In this document: piece after piece, positions 1-6,421 of the stretch
How positions within the stretch are numbered: position 1 is the first letter of the stretch
Layout of the letters: every line of letters starts with the position of its first letter
Notes under the pieces: model-generated
Told to the model about the DNA's origin: nothing
The model's database searches: none
What the model saw: the letters and a program-made list of their open reading frames with translations, nothing else
Program-made: the position numbers and the translations under genes
Assembly: GCA_019114585.1 (NCBI GenBank)
Contig: DXFE01000013.1
Location: 1 to 25,161, forward strand
Direction of reading: 5' to 3'
Length of the DNA stretch: 25,161 nt
Source of the DNA: Gemmiger_A avium
GTDB lineage: Bacteria; Bacillota; Clostridia; Oscillospirales; Ruminococcaceae

Positions 1-25
1 GCTGCATGGCATTTTGCCATGCAGC
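1..25 (-). terminator. Hairpin terminator downstream of the LysR gene
   Basis: Positions 1-11 and 15-25 are perfect reverse complements (11-bp stem, 3-nt TTT loop). The hairpin lies 16 nt past the stop codon of the minus-strand LysR gene. The window starts at the foot of the stem, so the expected minus-strand T-tract cannot be seen. It could be bidirectional, since the plus strand has CCCCGCTTTT just after the stem. Confidence 0.7.
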
Positions 26-41
26 CCCGCTTTTCTGCCTC

Positions 42-917
42 TTATGCCAGCTCTTCAATCTTGTCGCGGAACAGTTCAGCCGCCTGGGTCAGCGGCCGGT
101 TTTTACGCCAGATCAGGTTCATTTTTGCCTCCACCGGCGGGAACAGCGGCCGGAAACACAGCCCGCTGGTTTCCGGCGTGTCCAGAATGCCGTCCAAGCA
201 TAAGGTGTAGCCCATACCCTGCCGGGCCATCAGTGCTCCATAGAACAGCAGGTTGTAGGTGGCCACCACATTCAGTTCTCCGCTTTTGCGGCCGAACCAG
301 GGGGTCAGCTTCAACTCGCTCATCTCCTGGCGGGACAAAATCAGCGGTGCGCCGCGCAGATCCTGCGGGCGAATCTGCTCCAGTCCGGCCAGCGGACTGT
401 CCTGCCGCATGAGCACACCCCAACGGTCGGAGTAGGGAACCGGGATGGCTTCGTACTTGAAGGCGTCCACTTCGCCGAACACCAGCCCGAAATCCATCAG
501 TCCCTGATCCAGCTGCTCGGTGATGGTGGCCTTATCCCCGCTGTGAATATGAAAATGTACACCGGGGTGTTCCTTCTGCAATGCCTGGGCCGCGCGCACA
601 AGAAAATGTGCCGATCCGCTTTCACCTGCACCGATGCAGATGGTACCGGCAATGGCCTTGTCCGGTACCGAGATCTCCTCCCGTGTCTTTTCCATCAGCC
701 GCACAATTTCCTCGGCCCGGCTGCGCAGCAGTATGCCCTCCGGCGTCAGGGTGATTTTCCGGTTGCTGCGGATGAACAGCTGTTTGCCCAGTTCTTCCTC
801 CATCTCTTTCAGCTGCCGGGACAGGGTGGGCTGGGACAGATGCAGCGCCTGAGCCGCGCCGGAGATGCTCTGCTCCCGGGCCACGGCCAGAAAATATTGC
901 AGTACACGGAATTCCAT
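42..917 (-). CDS. LysR-family transcriptional regulator
   Basis: A cytoplasmic DNA-binding regulator of 291 residues, the normal length for the family. The N-terminus (MEFRVLQYFLAVAREQSIS) is followed by the typical winged helix-turn-helix (AAQALHLSQPTLSRQLKEME) at about residues 18-40. The rest (about 90-291) fits the two-lobed periplasmic-binding-protein-like effector domain. The start is supported by GGAGGT (plus-strand 925-930) 7 nt upstream of the ATG. It is divergent from the cyclophilin-like lipoprotein gene, with a dyad in the 153-bp gap, so it probably controls that gene and itself. The effector cannot be read from sequence. The family call is firm; the target is inference. Confidence 0.95.
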   Translation of the reverse strand: MEFRVLQYFLAVAREQSISGAAQALHLSQPTLSRQLKEMEEELGKQLFIRSNRKITLTPEGILLRSRAEEIVRLMEKTREEISVPDKAIAGTICIGAGESGSAHFLVRAAQALQKEHPGVHFHIHSGDKATITEQLDQGLMDFGLVFGEVDAFKYEAIPVPYSDRWGVLMRQDSPLAGLEQIRPQDLRGAPLILSRQEMSELKLTPWFGRKSGELNVVATYNLLFYGALMARQGMGYTLCLDGILDTPETSGLCFRPLFPPVEAKMNLIWRKNRPLTQAAELFRDKIEELA

Positions 918-955
918 GGCGAATACCTCCCTGGTGCAAAAGAATACCTGGTTTC

Positions 956-991
956 AGTATACCACGCTGCATCTATAGGTGAAAAGCATAG
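956..991 (-). promoter_or_regulatory. LysR gene promoter with overlapping T-N11-A dyad
   Basis: Read on the minus strand, TTTCAC (984-979), a 17-bp spacer and TATACT (961-956) form a sigmaA-like promoter. The plus-strand dyad CTAT (973-976), 11 nt, ATAG (988-991) has the T-N11-A form of LysR operators and overlaps the -35. This is the usual autoregulatory arrangement in a divergent LysR region. Confidence 0.5.
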
Positions 992-1012
992 CCGGGCATT
1001 TGCCATAAGTAT

Positions 1013-1041
1013 TTGCGGCGGGAACGCACCCTCTCTATAAT
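1013..1041 (+). promoter_or_regulatory. sigmaA-type promoter of the lipoprotein gene
   Basis: TTGCGG (1013-1018), a 17-bp spacer and a perfect TATAAT (1036-1041) sit 29 bp before the start codon of the downstream lipoprotein. The LysR-type dyad at 973-991 lies just upstream of the -35, the position expected for activator binding. Confidence 0.7.
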
Positions 1042-1070
1042 AGTAGTAAGAGAAGAAACGGAGGAAAAGG

Positions 1071-1583
1071 ATGAATCTGAGAAAATCGTTTGCCATAAGC
1101 CTGGCGGCGCTGGTTTTTCTGACAGGCTGCGCGGACAGCGCGAGCACTCTGCCTGCCCTTGCTGAAGTTTCTTCGTCAATGGAACAGTCATCGCCGGAGA
1201 GCGCTGCCGATGTATCGGAGGAGGAGACCGAAATGAAACTGCTTGTGCAGATTGGCGACAAGACCTTTACCGCCCGCTGGGAAAACAATGCAGCCGCCCG
1301 TGCCCTGGCGGAACGGGCAACGGATAGCGCGGTCATCGTGGAACTGCGGGACTATGGCGGATTTGAAAAGGTGGGCAGCCTGGGCGAGAACCTGCCTGCC
1401 GATGACCGGCAGCTGACCACGCAGACCGGTGACATTGTGCTGTATAACGGAAACCAGATTGTCTTGTTTTACGGCAGCAATTCCTGGAGCTATACGCCGC
1501 TGGGGCATATCGAGGATCTGACCGGCTGGAAAGAAGCATTGGGCAAAGGTGATGTGACTGTGCGCTTTTCTGCCATGGAATAA
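1071..1583 (+). CDS. Small lipoprotein with cyclophilin-like fold domain
   Basis: A 170-residue exported protein. Residues 1-20 form a lipoprotein signal (charged MNLRK, hydrophobic core, FLTGC lipobox with Cys20). A Ser/Glu-rich linker follows to about residue 52. Residues 55-168 resemble the bacterial cyclophilin-like fold family (PF18050-type): KLLVQIGDKTFTARWENNAAARAL near the start, then LTTQTGDIVLYNGNQIVLFYG, the SYTPLGHIED segment and a C-terminal GDVTVRFS. Proteins of this family often occur near flavodoxins or oxidoreductases under LysR control, although none is visible here. GGAGG at 1060-1064 supports the start. The molecular activity is unknown, and prolyl isomerase activity should not be assumed. 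Confidence 0.8.
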   Translation: MNLRKSFAISLAALVFLTGCADSASTLPALAEVSSSMEQSSPESAADVSEEETEMKLLVQIGDKTFTARWENNAAARALAERATDSAVIVELRDYGGFEKVGSLGENLPADDRQLTTQTGDIVLYNGNQIVLFYGSNSWSYTPLGHIEDLTGWKEALGKGDVTVRFSAME

Positions 1584-1598
1584 GCCGTGTACATTATA

Positions 1599-1631
1599 CA
1601 AAGGCTGGAGTGCAGGATGCTCCAGCCTTTG
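1599..1631 (+). terminator. Hairpin terminator after the lipoprotein gene
   Basis: CAAAGGCTGGAG (1599-1610) pairs perfectly with CTCCAGCCTTTG (1620-1631) around a 9-nt loop, followed by the T-rich TGTATTTAT. It begins 16 nt after the stop codon. Confidence 0.85.
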
Positions 1632-1651
1632 TGTATTTATCGCCGGCTCTC

Positions 1652-1680
1652 TTGTATTGCCCCGGCAGACATGCTACAAT
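1652..1680 (+). promoter_or_regulatory. sigmaA-type promoter of the TetR gene
   Basis: TTGTAT (1652-1657), a 17-bp spacer and TACAAT (1675-1680) lie 51 bp before the chosen start of the TetR-family gene. No obvious dyad covers it. Confidence 0.6.
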
Positions 1681-1731
1681 AAATATACTTTGTAAAATCT
1701 GTATTTAATGAATGGGGAAGGGGAGACACGC

Positions 1732-2340
1732 ATGCCCAAGGTGGCCTATTCCCAGGAGGAACGGCAGCGTATCCGGCAGGAGCTGGTAACCACTGGTCTG
1801 GCACTGATGAGCCGCCAGGGGATTCAGCACACCACGGTGGAGCAAATCTACACGGCGGTGGGTATCTCCCGCACCTTCTTTTACAGCTTCTTTCCCACCA
1901 AGGAAGACCTGATCGTGGAAAGCCTGTACTACCAGCAGCCCCGCATAGTGGAATTTGCCCGCCACCTGGCCGGCGATCCGGCGCTGAGCTGGCGGGAGGC
2001 CTTTTACCGCTTTCTCCACAGCTGCTGCTACGGGGAACAGCATGGCATTGCCGTACTCACGGTGGAAGAACAGCAAAAGATCTTCCGCCGCCTTTCGCCG
2101 GAAAGCTATGCCACCTTCCGGCATCGGCAGCTGCGTCTGTTCGGCGATATTCTGGAAGTGTTCGGCATCCGGGCCGACCGGGAACAGGTAGCCCTCTTTA
2201 CCAACCTGTGCCTGGCCATGATGGTGATGCGCCGGGCTATTCCGGAAAGTCTGCCTCTGCTGGTGCCCGAAGCCGCCGACGCTACGGTGGAGTTCCAGAT
2301 CAACTCCCTGGTGGACGCAATGGAAAAAATGCGCGCCTGA
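1732..2340 (+). CDS. TetR/AcrR-family transcriptional regulator
   Basis: A cytoplasmic repressor-type protein of 202 residues. The N-terminal helix-turn-helix region (about residues 8-55) carries the family pattern: GLALMSRQGIQHTTVEQIYTAV, then GISRTFFYSFFPTKEDLI. The remainder is an all-helical ligand-binding and dimerisation region with no recognisable subfamily. An in-frame ATG at 1708 would add eight residues, but 1732 is preferred because GGGGAG sits 6 nt upstream of it. The gene is monocistronic, between two strong terminators, with its own promoter. No adjacent transporter or enzyme is divergent from it, so the target is unclear; the two-gene unit downstream is one possibility. Confidence 0.93.
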   Translation: MPKVAYSQEERQRIRQELVTTGLALMSRQGIQHTTVEQIYTAVGISRTFFYSFFPTKEDLIVESLYYQQPRIVEFARHLAGDPALSWREAFYRFLHSCCYGEQHGIAVLTVEEQQKIFRRLSPESYATFRHRQLRLFGDILEVFGIRADREQVALFTNLCLAMMVMRRAIPESLPLLVPEAADATVEFQINSLVDAMEKMRA

Positions 2341-2349
2341 TATGCGCCC

Positions 2350-2386
2350 TGTTTGCCCGGAGCCTTTGCCCGGCTCCGGGCAAACA
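2350..2386 (+). terminator. Strong hairpin terminator after the TetR gene
   Basis: A 15-bp perfect stem (2350-2364 with 2372-2386) with a 7-nt loop starts 10 nt after the TetR stop codon. It is followed by TTTC. Stem arms begin TGTTTGCCCGG and end CCGGGCAAACA. Confidence 0.85.
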
Positions 2387-2456
2387 TTTCACTACAATAA
2401 AAATAAAATCTATAAATGATCTTTAAAATGCGCGGTTCCGCGGCGGCATGGCCGCC
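2387..2456 (+). promoter_or_regulatory. Candidate promoter and hairpin-rich leader of the unknown/DUF1266 unit
   Basis: TTTCAC (2387-2392), an 18-bp spacer and TATAAA (2411-2416) form a plausible promoter in an A/T-rich stretch. TACAAT at 2393-2398 is an alternative -10. Two compact hairpins follow: CGCGG-TT-CCGCG (2431-2442) and GGCGGC-ATG-GCCGCC (2442-2456). The ribosome binding site AGGAGGT comes next, so the leader would be about 70 nt. Any regulatory role is inference. Confidence 0.35.
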
Positions 2457-2495
2457 TTACCATAAAACCAAACAAAATACAGGAGGTAACCGGAT

Positions 2496-2981
2496 ATGGG
2501 ATTTTTCAGCAATCTGTTCAAGGGGCCCCAGGTGGACCAGGCTAAAAGCGACGCCAACGCCCGCCGGATGCGGCAGCTGTTCAACAGCGTGGTGGAAGAC
2601 GGCGACCGCTACCGGCTGATCTTCGGCTATACCGAGGACGTGAGCCGCTTCAACTATGGCTTTGTACATGGCAGCAAAACCAAGATCGGCAATCTGCTGG
2701 TGGGCTGGAACGAGACCGAACAGACCATCGTGGTGGTGCCTACCGTGCCGGATCTGTCCGGCGTTGGCCAGCCCACCTGGTACCGCCGGGACGAGATTTT
2801 GAAGGCTGTCCGTATGAAATACCCCACCGATGCCTTTACCATCTACCCGGACCGGAAAGGCTACATTGCCATCAACGCCTATGACTGGCTGGAGGACGAA
2901 AGCCTGTATGTGTACGTGTCCCAGGAAGAGGAACTGGCCGCCTTTACCGACTTTTTTGTAAACCGCTACGCCAAGAAATAA
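2496..2981 (+). CDS. Unrecognised 161-residue cytoplasmic protein
   Basis: I do not recognise the family. The start is secure (AGGAGGT just upstream). The protein opens with a short amphipathic, partly hydrophobic stretch (MGFFSNLFKG) without a real signal peptide. A charged helix follows (about 12-35), then an alternating alpha/beta body with aromatic residues and strand-like segments such as NLLVGWNE, TIVVVPTVPDL and FTIYPDRKGYIAINAYDWL. It ends in an acidic/aromatic helix (EEELAAFTDFFVNRYAKK). There are no transmembrane segments and no catalytic signature. It is separated by only 15 nt from the DUF1266 gene and certainly shares its transcript. A small partner or structural protein is possible, but no function can be assigned. 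Confidence 0.85.
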   Translation: MGFFSNLFKGPQVDQAKSDANARRMRQLFNSVVEDGDRYRLIFGYTEDVSRFNYGFVHGSKTKIGNLLVGWNETEQTIVVVPTVPDLSGVGQPTWYRRDEILKAVRMKYPTDAFTIYPDRKGYIAINAYDWLEDESLYVYVSQEEELAAFTDFFVNRYAKK

Positions 2982-2996
2982 CGGAGGAAGCCCCGT

Positions 2997-4163
2997 ATGC
3001 TTGATTTGGATGCGATTACCCGCCGTGCTCAGGCGGCAAAAGAGAAGGCCCTGGCAGACCTGCACCAGAGCCTGGAGAATCTGGAAAAGCAAACAGAAAC
3101 GCTTGCCCCGGCACCGGAACAGCCGGATGAGCCCGCCGCCGCACCCGAACCTTCGCCGGCGCCTCAGGTGGAGATTCTCGGGCAGACCTTCGGCCCGGAA
3201 GAGATGGCCCGGCTGGCCGCCGACCAGGCGCAGCTACAGCAGATGGTGGATCAAAAGGTAGCCGAAGCCGCCATGGGAAACCTGAATTTCATGATGGACC
3301 AGCTGCTCGGGGAGGATATGGGGGTGCTGATGGCCGCCATGGAAACCCTGTCCATGGATGACGAAGAAGAGTACGAGGACCGGCCCTTTGACGAAGCGCG
3401 GGAACAGGAACTGTACACCCTGCTGGAAGACACCATGGCCCGGCTGGATGCGCTGCCCGAGCCGGAACCGGTCTCCTACGGCAGCGACCGGGACCGGTGG
3501 GAGCGGTTCGGCATTCTGCTGTCCGGTATCATCTCCCTGCTCAACGATCACGACCTGGACAGCCTGAGCGTGGAAGAACATCTGCCGGTACTGGAACAAA
3601 AGATTGCCTCGCTGGTGCGCAGCTCCTGGGGGATCAGCGGCCGGGGCGAACTGCTGGAAATGCTGCGCTATCTGAGCCAGGAGGGCTACACCCTGCGCTA
3701 CCAGCTGTACGCCGAAGCCGCTTCACCCCAGGAACTGCTGGACGGCGACGAGGATGAGGAGGAACAGGAGAACATCGCCCGCGCCTGGCGGTTTGCCCAG
3801 CGGTACCGGGAACAGTATTCCCCCGCCTTCATGACCGGCTGGGACGTGGGCCGGGCGGCCATGCTCACCCGCTGGGGCGCCTACCTGGGCTGGCTCACCG
3901 AAAACGAAGCGGTGGGCATTCTGTGGGAACTGTCCCAGAAAGCCGCCGGGGAACTGACCGGCTGGCGGGAGTTTGCCTGCTCCTATCTGTTCGGCGGCCT
4001 GATGTGGAAGATGCTCTGCGGCGATGGCTATGCGGACAGCTATCTGACCAGCCTGGCGGATGCCGCCACCAACCTGCTGGCCGGCGGCGGGGAACGCCCC
4101 GGCGGCCAGTGGCGTGCCTGCCCCTGGCCGGCCCGCCGCCCGATCGGATTCTCCCGGCATTGA
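2997..4163 (+). CDS. DUF1266-family protein with acidic, proline-rich N-terminal region
   Basis: A 388-residue cytoplasmic protein. Residues about 1-40 form a charged helix or coiled coil. Residues 40-60 are a Pro/Ala/Glu-rich linker. A helical middle region is very acidic around 120-145 (DDEEEYEDRPFDEAREQEL). The C-terminal part (about 255-360) has the DUF1266 pattern, with the WDVGRAAMLTRWGAYLGWL segment at about residues 282-300 followed by a helix-rich end. DUF1266 proteins have no established biochemical function. The tail after residue 360 is Gly/Pro/Arg-rich; its QWRACPW segment recalls the PWNRLPW-like end of the family, so a frameshift need not be invoked. GGAGG precedes the ATG by about 10 nt. 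It is the second gene of a unit with the unknown protein upstream. Confidence 0.85.
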   Translation: MLDLDAITRRAQAAKEKALADLHQSLENLEKQTETLAPAPEQPDEPAAAPEPSPAPQVEILGQTFGPEEMARLAADQAQLQQMVDQKVAEAAMGNLNFMMDQLLGEDMGVLMAAMETLSMDDEEEYEDRPFDEAREQELYTLLEDTMARLDALPEPEPVSYGSDRDRWERFGILLSGIISLLNDHDLDSLSVEEHLPVLEQKIASLVRSSWGISGRGELLEMLRYLSQEGYTLRYQLYAEAASPQELLDGDEDEEEQENIARAWRFAQRYREQYSPAFMTGWDVGRAAMLTRWGAYLGWLTENEAVGILWELSQKAAGELTGWREFACSYLFGGLMWKMLCGDGYADSYLTSLADAATNLLAGGGERPGGQWRACPWPARRPIGFSRH

Positions 4164-4170
4164 CCGTATC

Positions 4171-4201
4171 GCCCTGTTCCGCCGCCCTGACGGAACAGGG
4201 C
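4171..4201 (+). terminator. Hairpin terminator after the DUF1266 gene
   Basis: GCCCTGTTCCG (4171-4181) pairs perfectly with CGGAACAGGGC (4191-4201) around a 9-nt loop, followed by AATCGTTTT. It starts 7 nt after the stop codon. Confidence 0.85.
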
Positions 4202-4211
4202 AATCGTTTTG

Positions 4212-4244
4212 CCCGGTGCGCACCGGGGCCAAAGATGCTATAAT
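4212..4244 (+). promoter_or_regulatory. Extended -10 promoter with 16-bp palindrome upstream of the helicase gene
   Basis: A perfect TATAAT (4239-4244) is preceded by TGC (4236-4238), making an extended -10 element. There is no good -35. Where one would lie (about 4216-4221) there is instead a perfect 16-bp palindrome, CCCGGTGCGCACCGGG (4212-4227). The arrangement suggests an operator, but no cognate regulator can be named. Confidence 0.5.
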
Positions 4245-4302
4245 AAGGGGCAGGCCCGGTTGCAGGGCTGGATTCCTATACAAAATCGGTTGAGGTGTGC
4301 CC

Positions 4303-6399
4303 ATGGATTTTTCCCAGTTCAAAACCCGCTATGCACTGCGCCTGGATCCTCAGCAGGAGGCTGCGGTGCAGACGGTGGACGGCCCGGTACTGCTGCTGGC
4401 GGTGCCCGGCAGCGGCAAGACCACCGTGCTGGTCAGCCGCCTGGGCTATCTGCTCCATGTGCGCGGCATCCCCGCCGGATCGATCCTTACCATGACCTAT
4501 ACCGTGGCGGCGGCGGGGGATATGCGGCAGCGGTACGCCGCGTTCTTCGGCCCCGAAGAAGCTGCCCGGCTGGAGTTCCGCACCATCAACGGGGTGTGCA
4601 GCCGGATCATCCGGCTGTATGAGCAGGAATACGGCCGCACCGCCTTTTCTCTGCTGGAAGAAAACCGCAAAAGCGCCCTGCTGGCCGAACTGTTCCGGGC
4701 CCAGAGCCGGGAGTTTGCCACCGAAAACACCGTCAAGGGCCTGGCCACCGCCATCACCTATGCCAAAAACCAGATGCTTGCCGACGGGGAACTGGATCAG
4801 CTGGAGGTAGAGGGCTGCGATTTCCCGGCCCTCTACCGCACCTATTGCCAGACCATGCGGGAGCATCAGTGGATGGACTACGACGACCAGATGGTCTATG
4901 CCCTGCGCATCCTGCGGCGCTGCCCGGATCTGCTGGCCCGGCTGCGGGCGCGCTGGCAATACCTGTGCGTGGACGAAGCCCAGGACACCTCCAAAATTCA
5001 GCATGTGATCCTGCGGCTGCTGGCCGGGGAAAACGGCAACCTGTTCCTGGTGGGGGACGAGGATCAGAGTATCTATGGATTCCGGGCGGCCTGCCCTCAG
5101 GCGCTCACCCATTTTGAAGAGACCTATCCCAGCGCCCGGGTGCTGTATCTGGAGCAGAACTACCGTTCCGCCGCGCCCATCGTGGCGGCCGCGGATGCGT
5201 TTATTCAAAAGAATCAGAACCGCCGTCCCAAACACATGCACGCCACCCGGGGCCCCGGCCCGGCGGTGGAGCGCATCCCGCTCTGGGACTGGCATAAACA
5301 ATATGAATACCTGTGTACGCTGGCAGCAGGCTGTACCGAGGAAACCGCCGTGCTCTACCGGGACAACGACAGCGCCCTGCCGCTGATCGACCGCCTGGCC
5401 CGGGCCGGAATCCCTTACCGGTGCCGCCGGGTGGAAAGCCTGTTTTTCTCCCATCGGGTGGTGCGGGACATCATCGATATTCTGCGCTATGCCCAGGACC
5501 CCACCGACGGGGAACTGTTCCTCACCCTGTACTACAAGCTGGGGGCGGGCATTACCAAGGTTCTGGCCCGGGAAGCTGCCGACCGGGCGCAGAAAGCCGG
5601 GGTCACGCCGCTGGCCTATATCGCCGACCATCCGGATGCCTCCGCCTGGACCCGCAAACAGTGCCGGGCGCTGAGCACCCATCTGACCAATCTGCTGCTG
5701 GAACCGGCGGATCAGGCGGTCTACCGGGTGGTGCACTTCATGGGATATGGGGCCTATCTGGAAGAGCGGGGCGGCGACAGCAGCAAAGCGGATATTCTGC
5801 AGGCGCTGGGCGCGCAGGAACCCAGCCCTGCCCGTCTGCTGGCCCGTCTGGAGGAATTGCGGCAGCTGGTGCAGGAGGGCGCGCCCGACGCGGACTGCCC
5901 CTTTATCCTGTCCACCATCCATTCCAGCAAGGGCCTGGAATACGAGAATGTGATCCTGATGGATGTGGCCGATGGCCTGCTGCCCAAAGCCCAGCCGCCC
6001 GCCGGGGATGACCCGGAGGCCCGGGAAGCCTGGGAAGAGGAGCGGCGGCTGTTCTATGTGGGGATGACCCGCGCAAAGAGCCGGCTGCGGGTGATCACCT
6101 TCCAGAAACCCGGCCTGGATTCAGCCTTTGCCCGGGAGCTTTTCCCGGAAAAGGAGAAACCGGCGCGCCCCGACCCCGCCGCCCCGGTTTCCTGGCAGCC
6201 CTCCCGCTTTACGGCCCGGGAGCAGCCGGTGGAAACCGAGGAATACACCGTGGGCACCCGCCTGCGGCATCGGGTGTTCGGGCCCGGCACCCTGGCCAGC
6301 CGGGTGGGGGACATCGCCCTGATCGAGTTTGACAGCGGCCAGACCAAAAAAATCGCCCTGTCCACCGCGCTGCGGGGTCATATGCTGCAGCGGGAGTGA
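4303..6399 (+). CDS. UvrD/PcrA-like superfamily 1 DNA helicase
   Basis: An ATP-dependent 3'-5' DNA helicase-like protein of 698 residues, close to PcrA length. Visible motifs: Q-motif LDPQQEAAV (15-23), Walker A PGSGKTT (35-41), motif II DEAQD (224-228), motif III GDEDQSIYGFRAA (251-263), LEQNYRS (283-289), motif V FILSTIHSSKGLEY and motif VI EEERRLFYVGMTRAK. The last roughly 50 residues (GTRLRHRVFGPGTLASRVGDIALIEFDSGQ) resemble the PcrA/UvrD C-terminal Tudor-like RNA-polymerase-binding domain. Motif Ia reads TYTVAAAGDM rather than the usual TFTNKAA. GAGGT at 4292-4296 fits the ATG at 4303 (6 nt) better than the in-frame GTG at 4297. It is probably co-transcribed with the EamA gene 22 bp downstream. 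It may be a second UvrD-type helicase beside the main PcrA; this cannot be settled from the window. Confidence 0.93.
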   Translation: MDFSQFKTRYALRLDPQQEAAVQTVDGPVLLLAVPGSGKTTVLVSRLGYLLHVRGIPAGSILTMTYTVAAAGDMRQRYAAFFGPEEAARLEFRTINGVCSRIIRLYEQEYGRTAFSLLEENRKSALLAELFRAQSREFATENTVKGLATAITYAKNQMLADGELDQLEVEGCDFPALYRTYCQTMREHQWMDYDDQMVYALRILRRCPDLLARLRARWQYLCVDEAQDTSKIQHVILRLLAGENGNLFLVGDEDQSIYGFRAACPQALTHFEETYPSARVLYLEQNYRSAAPIVAAADAFIQKNQNRRPKHMHATRGPGPAVERIPLWDWHKQYEYLCTLAAGCTEETAVLYRDNDSALPLIDRLARAGIPYRCRRVESLFFSHRVVRDIIDILRYAQDPTDGELFLTLYYKLGAGITKVLAREAADRAQKAGVTPLAYIADHPDASAWTRKQCRALSTHLTNLLLEPADQAVYRVVHFMGYGAYLEERGGDSSKADILQALGAQEPSPARLLARLEELRQLVQEGAPDADCPFILSTIHSSKGLEYENVILMDVADGLLPKAQPPAGDDPEAREAWEEERRLFYVGMTRAKSRLRVITFQKPGLDSAFARELFPEKEKPARPDPAAPVSWQPSRFTAREQPVETEEYTVGTRLRHRVFGPGTLASRVGDIALIEFDSGQTKKIALSTALRGHMLQRE

Positions 6400-6421
6400 A
6401 CGGACGGCAGGGGGGATCAAT

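Noticed and set aside
4060..4163. Possible frameshift at the end of the DUF1266 gene because of its Gly/Pro/Arg-rich tail
   Set aside because: The in-frame QWRACPW resembles the normal family ending, and the stop is followed promptly by a terminator. No alternative frame gives a better ending.
4171..4201. GTTCCG...CGGAAC arms considered as a LexA/DinR box for the helicase
   Set aside because: The spacing is 9 nt of loop with long GC arms, which is a terminator for the upstream gene and does not match the GAAC-N4-GTTC box.
4276..5922. Long open frame antisense to the helicase gene (548 codons, minus strand)
   Set aside because: It mirrors a gene with all helicase motifs. Its translation is Gly/Gln/His/Pro-rich and motif-free, typical of antisense frames in GC-rich coding DNA, and it has no ribosome binding site.
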